A stretch of 29,118 bases of DNA from Chara braunii. Its lineage: Eukaryota > Streptophyta > Charophyceae > Charales > Characeae. Each line of letters begins with the position of its first letter. Within the stretch, counting starts at the first letter, position 1. The position numbers were made by a program, and so were the translations under genes. This document shows, piece after piece, positions 1 to 9,190 of the stretch. Where the stretch lies: contig BFEA01000367.1 in the NCBI GenBank assembly GCA_003427395.1, positions 690,265 to 719,382 on the forward strand, written 5' to 3'. The notes beneath the pieces are model-generated. The model worked only from the letters and a program-made list of their open reading frames with translations, did not search any database and had not been told where the DNA came from.

Positions 1-13
1 GAGCGGGCGGTTC

Positions 14-90
<77 letters not shown>
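14..90. repeat. (GT)n-(GA)n microsatellite
   Basis: A short GT run (14-24) passes directly into about 33 uninterrupted GA units ending at 90. It lies at the left edge, upstream of the element A remnant. Nothing coding is visible in it. Confidence 0.97.
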
Positions 91-95
<5 letters not shown>

Positions 96-262
96 CCCGT
101 GTGTTCTAGTTTAATAGAACACCCATATGTTTGAATAGAACATACGTGCGTACTATTTCAATGGGCGTACTATTTGGATTTCCAGGGGTGACTTTGAGAA
201 ATGGACTTTTCCAGGGAAAGTTGAATAGTACATACGTGCGTTTTGTTCGGGGGAAGACTGTA
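91..262. other. Unassigned segment with a short direct repeat
   Basis: Two near-identical blocks of about 19 bases, both ending in ACATACGTGCGT, begin near 135 and 223. An ACACCCATATG motif near 120 recurs in variant form inside element A, near 1449 and 1519. This may be gag-side or filler DNA of the decayed element A. No protein similarity is recognised before about 262. Confidence 0.4.
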
Positions 263-271
263 GTACACGCA

Positions 272-541
272 GAAGTCAATGGCAAAAAAGTACGTAAAAT
301 AGCTGATATAGGATCAACTATGTGTTACATCAGTCAATTGTGCATACGGACGTTGCATCTTAATGGGAAGATGCACAAGCTAAGTGGGTCAATAAAACCT
401 ACGTTAGCTAACAACACACGGATTACAACAGGAAACTATTTAAGGACTTAGTGGGTCCTTCACATCCAAGGGGGAGCGATTAGGCCCAAGTGGAAAGTTC
501 TCTTTTATGGTTAGCAATGACTTACCATTGGAAACAATACT
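272..541 (+). pseudogene. Element A retropepsin-like protease fragment
   Basis: The reading frame from 275 gives VNGKKVRKIADIGSTMCYIS, matching the protease start of element D (VNKVRVGGMIDSGSTRTYIS). The catalytic Asp codon (305-307) is kept, but the following Ser is Ile. In another frame, 491-541 encodes MVSNDLPLETIL, which corresponds to the LVEDNLPFDILLG block near the protease C-terminus. The middle of the domain is shortened and the two blocks are out of frame. This family matures gag-pol polyproteins in the virus-like particle, but this copy cannot make a full domain. Confidence 0.75.
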
Positions 542-544
542 ACC

Positions 545-750
545 CTGTTCACCCGACAATAACGGCCGTGTGTTATATTCAACTTCCCCTTAAAAAATCA
601 GATTTTTGTTTTTACCCACATTTTTTGGAATATAATGCCCGGGGGTTATATTCTAATAGAAAGCCCGGGCGTTATACTCCAGTGTGGCACGGGCAGAGTG
701 CTTTGTGAAAGGAGTATACATAGGTTTTGAAGGGGGGCAAGGGGGGTATA
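545..750. other. Filler replacing the RT domain, with hairpin repeats
   Basis: Between the protease end and the RT YxDD region there is AT-rich DNA with no similarity to RT. TATAATGCCCGGG at 631-643 and CCCGGGCGTTATA at 664-676 are inverted copies (12 of 13 bases pair). GAATATAA and TTATATTC form a second inverted pair within 628-653. A third TATAATGCCC occurs near 749, just before RT homology resumes. It may be a small foldback insertion or deletion-repair filler. Confidence 0.6.
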
Positions 751-756
751 TAATGC

Positions 757-1000
757 CCACCGTCTATCTTGTTGATATCCTTGTCTTCAGTAAGAGTCTA
801 AAGGTACCGAGTCTAAAGGAGCATGCAAAGGATGTACAGATCCTGCACCGTTACCAGTTCGGAAAAGCTTGGCGCGCAGTGCAGCGCCTCCAGGCCCAGG
901 TGTGCTGGTGGTTTAAAACGCCATGGGAATGGAGCGGTGACTGCTAGCAAGCCTTCAAGGAGCTGAAGACTGTCCTCACAAAATACCCCATCCCAAAATC
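757..1000 (+). pseudogene. Element A reverse transcriptase C-terminal fragment
   Basis: The frame from 757 reads VYLVDILVFSKSLK, the motif-C region of gypsy RT, where element D has VYLDDILVFSKYLK. The YxDD box at 765-776 is YLVD, so one of the two catalytic Asp residues is Val. The following thumb/connection region is weakly preserved and interrupted by a stop near 945, before the AFKELK block of the connection domain. Only the last third of the RT domain remains. Confidence 0.75.
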
Positions 1001-1009
1001 GTGAAACCG

Positions 1010-1395
1010 GATAATCGTTTCGAGGTAACCACTCACACAAGCCAGTATGACATACCAAGGGTAGCAAGTTGAGAACTGTCGAGTACATGTCAAGAAGATG
1101 CCATCACAAAAAGTTGGTGGCATCTACCTATGAGAGGGAGTTGTATGCACTTTATATCGGTCTAAAACACAGGATGCATTATTTGCATGCCAACCACTCG
1201 GGAAAAAAAAAAAAAAAGAGTCTGACCATTACAAGCTTCAATGGATCAAAACCCAGTCACACCTTTCTGACACACTTCAGAGGTGGATACCAGTCATAGA
1301 CATGCACGACTTTGCCTTGACGCATCACAAGGGAAAATCGATATAGTGGCTGACGTGCTATCAAGAAGAGCCAACTTCCTCAGTGCCATAGTACT
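1010..1395 (+). pseudogene. Element A RNase H fragment
   Basis: The reading FEVTTHTSQY begins at 1019 and aligns with element D's FVVTTDASQY. The first RNase H catalytic Asp has become His (codon 1034-1036). YMSRR and STYERELYAL follow, at 1085-1150. After a gap and an A15 run starting near 1202, the end of the domain appears as IVADVLSRRANFLSAIV, close to the usual ADALSRR ending. Several frame changes separate these blocks. In an intact element the domain degrades the RNA of RNA-DNA hybrids during reverse transcription. Confidence 0.75.
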
Positions 1396-1446
1396 TAGCC
1401 AATGTGTTGCAACTTGCACGACCTTGGTGGCCATTTATAAAGCAAA

Positions 1447-1533
1447 ACACCCATGCGTACGCGGAAACGCTGGAAAGCTTTTTTTTTTTTTTTTTTTTTT
1501 TTGTTTTTTGGTCAAGACACCCATGTGTACGTG
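1447..1533. repeat. Poly(T) insertion flanked by a short duplicated motif
   Basis: A run of 22 T at 1481-1502 lies between ACACCCATGCGTACG (near 1448) and ACACCCATGTGTACG (near 1518). The segment sits where the HHCC domain of integrase should be. It could be a small retroposed piece (poly(A) on the - strand) or slippage plus repair filler. Confidence 0.5.
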
Positions 1534-1539
1534 TACACA

Positions 1540-2330
1540 GGCCGTAGGCTTGCTCAAGCCTCTCCCTATTCCATCTGGACCCGGACAATCAGTGGCCATA
1601 GACCTCATGAACACTCCTCTCACTAGTAGGAACGGGAACCGACATATCTTTGTAGTGATAGATACATTTCCGAAGCTTGTCAAACGTGTGCCCCTACCAG
1701 AAATACCCGAGAGAAGCTCAGTGGTAAGTGTGTCCCAACAGACAGGTTTTAAACTTTGGATTGCTGAGCACGGTTGCAAGTGAAACGAGTGTATGGCTCA
1801 CAATCGAACAATGGCAGTCCTTGGCTCAAAAGTACACGTCTGAATTGACGGTGAGTTCACGGAACCACGTTGAAGCAAACGAACATACTGAGCAGGTCAA
1901 CGAACAGGGACAACACCCGCTGCAACATTATATCGCCGCAAACCAACTACATTCGGATGAGCATCTGCCAAAAGTCGCTAGCATGTACAGTAACATGGTT
2001 CACTCAGTTGCAGGCTGTACCCCAAGGCAACTGTATCTTGACTGGAAACCAAGAAGGCCATTAGACTTCTTGTTCCCGCATTGTCAAAGATACTGCCTGG
2101 AAGGCTGGAACTCATTTATTCGCACTATAATCTTGCAGAAAACTTTAGAACAATTACAGATACAGAAATCTCAGCAAGAAAATGTGCATAGAAGGATGCA
2201 TACATTCCCGGTTGGTGATTTAACTTGGGTAATCAGAGTTCACACCAGAGGAGACCATTTCATGGAAATGGATGCCACAGTATGGCGGACGCTGGACAGT
2301 GTACGACATCATAGATGATGATCTCAGGTG
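1540..2330 (+). pseudogene. Element A integrase core fragment
   Basis: Frame 1540-1720 contains GLLKPLPIPSGPGQSVAIDL and then FVVIDTFPKL, the start of the rve-type integrase core with its first catalytic Asp. After a frame change, 1728-2318 continues as IEQWQSLAQKYTSELTVSS, HTEQVNEQ, HLPKVASMYSNMVH and WKPRRPLDFLF. The segment aligned with SDRDIRF in element D reads SETSVWL, so the second catalytic Asp is Glu. The third catalytic position (the E of HTEQ) is kept. The N-terminal HHCC zinc finger is missing. The family joins LTR cDNA ends to host DNA; this copy is inactive. Confidence 0.8.
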
Positions 2331-2730
2331 CCCTACCTACGTGACTGACGCACCTCCTCGCCTTCACACTCACCTAATTTTTCATGCATCGAAACTGTTA
2401 CCTTCCTCACCAAGCGATCAGATCTCCCCACGACAAGTGCTCCCGCCCTTCATGTACAGTCGACTAAAGAGTATCAATGCATGCCGCTGCCCTAGCCAAA
2501 AGGCAAAGGACGGCCACTGAAGCCACAATTACGATTCAAAGTTCGGTTCAGGCATCATCCAGACCCAAGTGAAGATCAGTGGTTCACGAGAAAGGAATGA
2601 ACAAAGCCTTCACCCCAAGTGGTCACCAGCGATGAGAGAGCTCTCAAAGGAAACCAACGGCAATATTGAGAACGTCTCAGAGGACTTTGGACCCCCCAAG
2701 GTGGGAGTCCTAGGCCCTTGGGACGCGTAG
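2262..2730 (+). pseudogene. Element A integrase C-terminal region and polyprotein end
   Basis: The frame from 2272 reads YGGRWTVYDIIDDD and LIFHASKLLP, matching the SH3-like integrase C-terminus of element D (YRGPWQVLDIIGDV, VFHASKLLP). Further on, PDPSEDQWFTRK (about 2560-2595) marks the chromodomain-like end. The last recognisable block is NVSEDFGPPKVG, ending at a TAG (2728-2730). Element D's tail block reads VFSEDFEIRPARVKG, so the C-terminus is conserved across the family. Frame changes separate these blocks. Confidence 0.75.
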
Positions 2731-4086
2731 AGAGGCAGCACAGGCTGGTAGGCCTGGGGTCCCAAAGGCAGCCTGGTAGGCATGGGAGGGACCCAGTAAG
2801 CCTGCCTGGTACTAGTATGTTCAGCTGACCACGGAACTTTCTGGTAGGCAGAATGCACAGGCGGAAGAAGGACCCGGGGACTGCATATTAGTCAAGGCGG
2901 GGTCAGTCGGAGGGACATTTGGGCAACAGGTCACAGGCTGCTCCAGCACTAAGTCAATGAGCATGAGGAGGAAGACGATGACCGTGCAGTCCACAGTCCC
3001 ATTCCTTTAGGCACTGGAGATAAAGATAGGTGACATAGCTGGTTGGGTGCCTTGAATGGGAGGTGGTGAAAGGACAGTGCATGTCCTTTGGGAGGTAAGG
3101 AAGGCCATTGGGAACGTTGGCGGACACTTACCTGGTGGTCAGCAGGGAGAGCTTCAGTGTGGACAGACTCTTAAATTGGGCGGCATCGTGAACAGGTTGG
3201 ATAGGCTACACGACGCAGCAGTATAGGCACCATTAGGCAGCCATACTTGAGTTGGGAACTTGGGAACTACTATGTCGTTGTTGTTGTTGTTTTGAACTAC
3301 TACGTTGTTGTATTGTTCACCGGCCTTGTTTGTCTTTCTTTCCGAGCCTTCGAGATAACTTTTTCTTGTCAGATGGAGGCAAGAAGAGGGCTTCCATAAT
3401 TACGAGCCTTCAATTTGTGAGTGTTCTTACATTGGTGTGTTCTTACATTGGTGTGTTCTTTATTGGTCTCAATTTTACTCTTGGTCTGGTATCCTCATGT
3501 ATGCTGACCAGTGGTGAGACCACTTTGGTCATGATGTGAGTTCTCACGAGCAGGTTCCTTGCACTATGTAGCACATTTTCTCCTTCTTTTTCTACAGAAC
3601 ATATATTTTTCCTTCTTTTTCTGACCAGTTTGGGTAAATGTATACGTTGTTTATCGAGACAGGGCATCTAGATCTTGGTATTGAGACACCAGTACCTGGT
3701 CAGCCCAGATGCTCATCTGCAGTCCAGATAGTAACAATGGAGAAAGGGATTCAGCATAGACCAATCCTCCACCAACCTGCTCCCCCTCCTCCCGCACTCC
3801 TCGACTGGTCGGTTAGAGACCCCAGCAGCCTTCCATTCCTGGACGCGCTGATCTGTCCTTGTCATGGCAAGGCCCCACCGATTCTATGTTCATGTTAAGA
3901 AAGCATGAACCTCACCAGCTTACTACAAGCTCCATGCTCTCTGAGCATGGACATACAACGACCGAGGCCTAAGCCTCAAATAACGTGTGGGCCCCACACA
4001 TCACTATTTGCAATCCAAGGTTCAGGAATGCGTTCTTAGTTGAAAAGTCATGACCCCACTTGGATACAATCATGTGAGACAACATG
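2731..4086. other. No gene recognised; short repeats and hairpins
   Basis: This follows the polyprotein end of element A, where a 3' LTR would be expected, but no LTR boundary or polypurine tract could be fixed. CTGGTAGGC-like units recur at about 2742, 2771 and 2841. GTTGTTGTT microsatellite-like DNA lies at 3274-3310. A perfect 9-bp stem hairpin (TCCATGCTC/GAGCATGGA) is at 3931-3951. Small open frames show no recognised protein features. Confidence 0.5.
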
Positions 4087-4368
4087 GGAATGAATCGTCC
4101 TCTAGAAAGATAGACCGGCAATTTTTTTTCGTCTTTTGTGCATGAGGAGAGTCGTGGAGCGTGGCCCTGGCCCCGCTACTCAACAAATGTCCCGAATCGG
4201 AACGAATCATCTGCGAGTGATAGGGGTTGGCTCCACGACTTCCCACACGCATAAAAGAAATGAAAATGAATTTCCACCAGACCATGGAAAGATACACCGC
4301 CAAATGTTTTTGGTCTTTTGTGCGTTAGGAGAGTTGTGGAGCGAGCCCTGGCCCCGCTACTCACCAAA
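4087..4368. repeat. Foldback and direct repeat cluster
   Basis: Three copies of one block occur in orientation +, -, +. Copy 1 (about 4133-4187) contains CTTTTGTGCATGAGGAGAGT and GTGGAGC. An inverted copy lies at about 4228-4257. A second direct copy lies at about 4314-4368. Copies 1 and 3 share GCCCTGGCCCCGCTACTCA and T-rich upstream flanks. Copies 1 and 2 could fold into an imperfect stem of about 28 bp. This fits a small foldback or MITE-type element with a tandem partial copy. No transposase is visible. Confidence 0.65.
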
Positions 4369-5072
4369 CCTTCAACATGAGAACAAGGCCCCCTCTAGAA
4401 CATGCCAATTTTTTCTTTCCTTTTGGAAACCTGGAGCAGCTCTGACAACTAACCTCCCGCACTTTGAAAGTCCGAAAACGACAAAAAAAAGGTAAGAACG
4501 GACGCAGCGCAAACAACAGGCCTCACACAGCACTCTCCTAAATGTATCTTGCAGGAACCATGTCCAGGGCCAAAAAAGTTGTGCTCCGAGTATGGCCTCT
4601 CGCCGCTATGTACTTGTATTCAAACATGCTGCAATAGATTCTAAAATGCCCCAGCCAATGCGGCCCATGCAGCTCCGCGCCATCAACAGGGAAACACCAT
4701 TTTCCCAACATTAGCAGACAGGCCTCGTGGGGGCATTACGCGAAACCCGTCTTAAAGAGTATAGATTCTATAGAACAAAAAAAAACAACTCCCGATATTG
4801 GTCCCTTCAACCTTGGTCTCGGCCAACAATGATTGGACCATCGTAGGACTTTCCTGGGACTGACCTGTGACTTGACCGCGGACTGACAGGTGGCCGCTAC
4901 CAAACTATGGACTGGTACAGACTCCTAGACCCTAAGGACCTAGCCTGCCAGTTTATGTGCAGCCTATCTACTGAAAACTTATAATACACCCTACGGAAAG
5001 GGTCTATAGTACAGGGTGAAAATGGGACTCGGTACCAGGACCGAGTCTCGGGCCGGCCATTGATGTCACTCC
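4369..5072. other. No gene recognised; possible LTR-like DNA beside element B
   Basis: No coding sequence is recognised. The stretch about 4830-5072 is rich in GGACTGAC-type words and lies immediately beyond the C-terminal remnant of element B. It resembles in style the DNA at 12560-12800 beyond element C. In a - strand element this is where the 3' LTR would lie. No boundary or terminal dinucleotide could be assigned. Confidence 0.35.
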
Positions 5073-5281
5073 CACCGGCCTAATTTCAAGGTCCTCTTAG
5101 AAAAATTGTTCTTCCTTCACCTATCAAATCACCTATTCCCCGTGTGCTTGTTCATAATGTGAGGCAATGTGAGGTGCAGTCTCATTTTGTTGTTCCTGGT
5201 GAAATCCTCGTCCAGGTCGTGGTACTGCCATCTTACTCTGAGATGTTGACTGGGTTGTTCCCTCCCACTTGTTTGAAGCAC

Positions 5282-5360
<79 letters not shown>

Positions 5361-5361
5361 N

Positions 5362-5409
<48 letters not shown>

Positions 5410-5957
5410 TTTTGATCAATATCGTAGCTGCCATCCATTTCCGGTGGGATCATAGATCTGCGTGAAGGGAAGGACTTTCCCAAGTCTATGTTAACAGGCA
5501 ACAACTGTGTGTCAGAAATCCTTCCTTCAGGCATGAACTCACTAGACTTGTCCTATACAGATCACCGACTACTTACGGTGAAGCTTTGTGATGCTTATTA
5601 GCTTGCTCTATCACCTTGAACCAGGCATGCCTAATGTTTTTGGGCACCTTCTGCAGGTCTTCCTCCTATTGCATAGTTTCAGCGAGAGCTCACATGTCAG
5701 GCCCTAGTCTTTGAATCTGATCACAATTCAGACAGCCTATACGCTGTGGCTTTCATCTCTTATTCAGCTCATTGGGTGTCCTGTTAGCTGTCAGATGTAC
5801 TGAGTTATTATATGCATTGGGCTACCTTTGGCAGGTGTTTGTTCCAGTATACATACAAAGGGTTGCTGTAGCAACTTACTCATCTAATCTGTTTAACCAT
5901 TAGTCCTGGAGTGTCTGCCTAAAGACATGGCCAACTGTGACCCATTGGTGCATGCCC
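5073..5957 (-). mobile_element. Element B: gypsy integrase C-terminal fragment
   Basis: On the - strand, this aligns with the integrase end of elements C and D. Near 5950-5900 it reads MSLGRHSRTNG (element D MSSGRHPETNG), followed by decayed downstream blocks. About 5540-5420 reads LLPVNIDLGKSFPSRRS and MIPPEMDGSYDID, which element C has as MIPPDMDGTYDIE. Beyond the microsatellite, about 5260-5170 gives VRWQYHDLDEDF, the chromodomain-like end (element C VRFAYEEPEDDRWF). The outermost part at 5073-5110 matches element D's CGGCCTAATTTCGAAGTCCT region. Most of the SH3-like integrase C-terminus is deleted and many stops are present. The fragment encodes nothing functional. Confidence 0.75.
5283..5406. 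repeat. (CT)n-N-(AC)n compound microsatellite
   Basis: A CT run to 5360, one N at 5361, then an AC run to 5406. It lies inside element B, between its DGSYDID block and the rest of the chromodomain-like segment. The single N probably marks an unresolved repeat length, so the true length is unknown. Confidence 0.95.
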
Positions 5958-7143
5958 GATCGGCAATTCAAGTCCAAAGATTACTGACGTGAGGAGGAGA
6001 TGCAAAGTGACACAGTGGAAGCCTCAAATCAATAGAACTGAATGACAATGCTGCAAAATTACAATGACACACAGATCTGATCTCACTCACATACGGGGAC
6101 GGGTCCAAAGGACTCCAAACATAGAAGAACCTCCCTGCTAGATCATACACATATCAAAGGTGGAGCGCCAATGCATGGCAGCGCCATGTAATAATAGTCT
6201 CTCCTCCACCTCTCACTCCCCTCAACCTCCAAACATCCTCCAATGATGAATCTCAGATCTCCAACAGGGAGCTGGTCTCCCACAACACCGATGTCAAGTC
6301 TCTGCTCTCGCTCTCGCTCTCTCTCTCTCTCTCTCTCTCTGCCCAGCCTGAATCGCTAGGTCTCCAGGGTCACAGCGGTGCTGATCAACATAAGCATTCG
6401 GTTCAGGCCAAATTTGTTATGGACATATAAATATTTTTTTCTTGATAGTTCTAAGTTCTAAGTTCTAATACTATTTCCTGATACAGAAGAATCTTATCCT
6501 AAATCCGGCTTTTTGTTTCTAGGAATTTTTGCCAAAGTTGGGCTACTCAAAAGTTTTGCGGTCCCTGTCGGTATCCCCCTCATACCTTGTAGGCCCACTC
6601 TTTCCGCAACCTCCATGTTAACAGCCGCAACGTGAGGTCGACAGGGATCCGCAGTGGCGACTTAACAAGAGTGAGATGATGACATTCAACGTGATGGATA
6701 AGTCCACTTGCATCTTTCCTGCTGAACGCTGCATCCAGACAGTGTTAACAGTCTCGAGTTCTCTTGGCCTATCATCAATTCATGGCTATGGATATTGGAT
6801 CTTAACACAACTAAATTTTTTTCAGCACTACAGGACACATGGGAATGTTTTCAGCACTACAGGACACATGGGAGTGTTGGCACTACTATCTTCGAGTGGT
6901 CGTAACATGATTTCGTGTAATTATTCATGCTTTTCTCTCTCTCTCTATCACAATGCCCTGTTATCTAGAATCCGCCAGGACATTCGCAAGGTCATGCCAA
7001 TTTTCAGAGTCTCTTCTCTGACATAGAATGGTGGCTAAATGTGCATCTGGAGAGGCCAGTTTCTATTGCCTAAGGCAATAAACACACACAAACATTTTTG
7101 ACACTATCTAGCTCCTCGTGCGCTCTTCGTATGAACAATACAT
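5958..7143. other. No gene recognised; simple repeats
   Basis: Non-coding as far as can be seen. A (CT)n tract lies at about 6301-6340. TTCTAAG is repeated about 6450-6468. A 29-bp direct repeat (two units containing TTTCAGCACTACAGGACACA) covers 6820-6877. The 116-codon open frame at 6676-7026 spans that repeat and has no recognised domain. Confidence 0.5.
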
Positions 7144-7682
7144 CGTTCTCAGAAGGAGGCGGATTAGGCCGATGGGTAGGTGTACCAGGATTGATTTCCT
7201 AAGGTCGTCCCCTTCCTTAAGCCTGTTGTTGCCGTTGTCCAAAGGCCTTCTTGGTATCAACAGTAAATCGTTCCCAGAAGGAGGCAGATTAGGGCGCTGG
7301 GTAGGCCTACCAAGATTGATTTGCTAACGTCGTCTCCTTCCTTAGACCACTAGTACACGGCCCCAGCCTTGCTGTCCGAAACTTGTCGCCCCAAGAAAAC
7401 GAGGCCGAAACGTCAAACGCTGTTGTTGCTGTTGCCCAGAGGCCTTCGTGGTATCAGCAGTAATCGTTCTCAGAAGGAGGCAGATTAGGGCGATGGACCT
7501 TGCAGTCCGAAACTTTTCACCACAAGAAAACGAGGCCGGGACGTCAAACGCTGGGCCTGCCGTTGATAAATCGGATCGGTGGTCACATTTTCCTTTCGCG
7601 CTTCCAGAATTTGAGGTGTCAGTCCCGTGGCCCAGGTGCCCATGTACTGGTGCTTTGAGCCTGTTGTTGCCATTGTCCAGAA
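7144..7682. repeat. Mosaic of shuffled direct repeats
   Basis: Three separate words recur in mixed order. The block CGTTCTCAGAAGGAGG...GATTAGG...GATGG occurs at 7144, 7269 and 7464. The block CTTGC(T/A)GTCCGAAACTT...AAGAAAACGAGGCC...ACGTCAAACGCTG occurs at 7369-7421 and 7499-7552. The block CTGTTGTTGCC(G/A)TTGTCC occurs near 7222, 7420 and 7660. Spacing is irregular, so this is not a simple tandem array. Open frames on both strands cross it, but nothing recognisable is encoded. It could be the repeat-rich part of an unrecognised mobile element. Confidence 0.75.
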
Positions 7683-7794
7683 GCCTGAGCGCCACCAGGA
7701 GAAGCAGCCATGAGATCATGAATCCTAATGGAGACTCTTAGCTCACGGAAACCTCTAAAGGAAACCCCTCGACCAGTTGGCAGATGCCCTACTC

Positions 7795-8201
7795 AGGGCA
7801 CGCTCACACTGCGGTACCAAATCCGCATAATCACCAAAATCCCGAAAAAATAGTGTCGAGGGATACTCACACCAGGATCTCATTTCCCCAAACTACTTGT
7901 TCGTGACCCCATTTGTCAACGGCCTGAGGGGCCGCGGGCGGGAGGTTATTGCAAATTCCCTTTCTTGTTTGTAATCACCCTGCGGAAATGGAAAGAAATT
8001 CGAAGACGAAGATATTGCCAGGAAATGTGACCTCGCAGTGTGACTGGAGCAGTCGAAGAGGACCCAAAATCCAGGCAGCCGCAACCTTGTCTGTTGCGAA
8101 ATGGGGAAGCAGTGTGACCGGTCCTGCCTTTATTTTCCCAAATCGGGCATCCCATTTCTTTAAGAAAATACGATTTTGAGTATGCAGTGTGAACGTGTCC
8201 T
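7795..8201. mobile_element. Probable non-autonomous inverted-repeat transposon (MITE-like)
   Basis: The left end AGGGCACGCTCACACTGC (7795-7812) is an imperfect inverted copy of the right end GCAGTGTGAACGTGTCCT (8184-8201); 16 of 18 positions pair. GCAGTGTGA also occurs internally near 8034 and 8110, in the same orientation as the right end, like subterminal transposase-binding repeats. About 407 bases, no transposase. A clean target-site duplication was not found, so superfamily is uncertain; repeated subterminal motifs would suit a hAT-type element. Confidence 0.55.
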
Positions 8202-9147
8202 CAGTGTTACTTCCTTCTCTCAACCACCCAATCAGTTGACAGGACCATACTGAGCACAGTTCTCAAACAATGAGATTCGACAAAACTGTGGAAATAGGAG
8301 AAGAGAGGTAGCTAGGCCAGCAATTAGTCTGGACAGGGGTCCATTCACAGGTGTTCTGCTAATGAAACATGCCAGACTGATCCACAGTTCAGCATACAAA
8401 AACACAGTCAACAACCGCTTTGAAGACTGTGCTTACACCTATCTGTGAACAAAACTGACGGAGTTTCGCCAAAACACCTCATTTCCCTCCACAGCAAAGA
8501 TGCACCACACATTGCAAACCACTGTAAATGCTTCAGAAAATGTGCAAAGCAAAAGTTATATTGCAGCAAGAGCCGCAGTATATACCCCACGTACCACTAC
8601 AACAGTCCTATGGTCCACTTGTGGTTCTCAACCAACAGGCAGTGCAGTAACCCTCGACAGGCCGTATTCACTGAAAAGAAATGCGAGTACCTCATGATGA
8701 AAACCGTCACAATGGAGAAAAATGAAACTCTATGGGACTTGAAAATGCTTCGCGGCTAGCAGATTCTAGAGGATGTAATGTCAGGTCTCCAGTGTAAGCA
8801 GGTTCGTTGTGAATTCAGCATAATTGGAGGTGGTGTGGAGTTGAGATGGGAGGCCTAGAGTCTGGAGGCACAGCCCTGCGTACCGGTGTCGCCCCATATG
8901 GGCCCCCAAAATGTGTGTCCGAGTACAGTGCGGATGTTTCCCGACCATTATGGGAGTCACGGTGGGACGGCAAGCAGCGGCTTGTAGTACTGCCCCTCCA
9001 GCCCCCGCTGTCAAGCGCCTCAGGTGGCAGGGGTGGTGGGCCGGTCTTGCTTCGTCCAAGCTACTTTTTCCTGATGTCTTGAACATTTGCTTCGAAATGA
9101 TAAGCACCAGGAGTGTTGCCCCCCAGAATAGATGGGTTCTTCTCTGG

Positions 9148-9148
<1 letters not shown>
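8202..9148. other. No gene recognised
   Basis: The longest open frame is 104 codons (8445-8759, +). It has no recognised domain, signal peptide or membrane segment, and an overlapping frame (8500-8697) is equally open. No splice pattern or flanking gene makes either convincing. The rest shows no repeat or RNA structure that I recognise. Confidence 0.4.

Positions 9149-9188
<40 letters not shown>
9149..9188. repeat. Poly(A) run of 40
   Basis: An uninterrupted run of A at 9149-9188 ends one base before the left target-site duplication of the U6 retrocopy. It occupies the position where the TATA box and upstream element of a true plant U6 gene would lie. Confidence 0.97.

Positions 9189-9189
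<1 letters not shown>

Positions 9190-9190
<1 letters not shown>

Larger units (their letters stand above)
262..2730 (+). mobile_element. Element A: degenerate Ty3/gypsy gag-pol remnant
   Basis: Remains of a chromovirus-like polyprotein read on the + strand in the order protease, RT tail, RNase H, integrase core, integrase C-terminal region. Each block aligns by eye with element D in this window. Against element D, roughly 600 bases covering most of RT are replaced by about 200 bases of unrelated filler (545-750). The zinc-binding N-terminus of integrase is also missing, with filler around a poly(T) run. Frame changes and stops occur throughout. No gag, LTR, PBS or target-site duplication could be identified, so the outer limits are only those of the recognisable protein homology. 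It is an old, inactive copy. Confidence 0.85.

Noticed and set aside
5129-5534. Long open frames of Ser-Leu, Thr-His or Arg-Glu repeats on both strands
   Set aside because: They come from the CT/AC microsatellite and pass through an N. Only the flanking element B blocks are supported.
7249-7270. TTGGTATCAACAG, resembling a tRNA-Met primer-binding site
   Set aside because: Diverges from TGGTATCAGAGC after TATCA, has no LTR end beside it, and belongs to the mosaic repeat, where a variant copy occurs near 7450.
8445-8759. 104-codon open frame as a possible host gene
   Set aside because: No recognised domain, an overlapping alternative frame of similar quality, and no splice or neighbour support.
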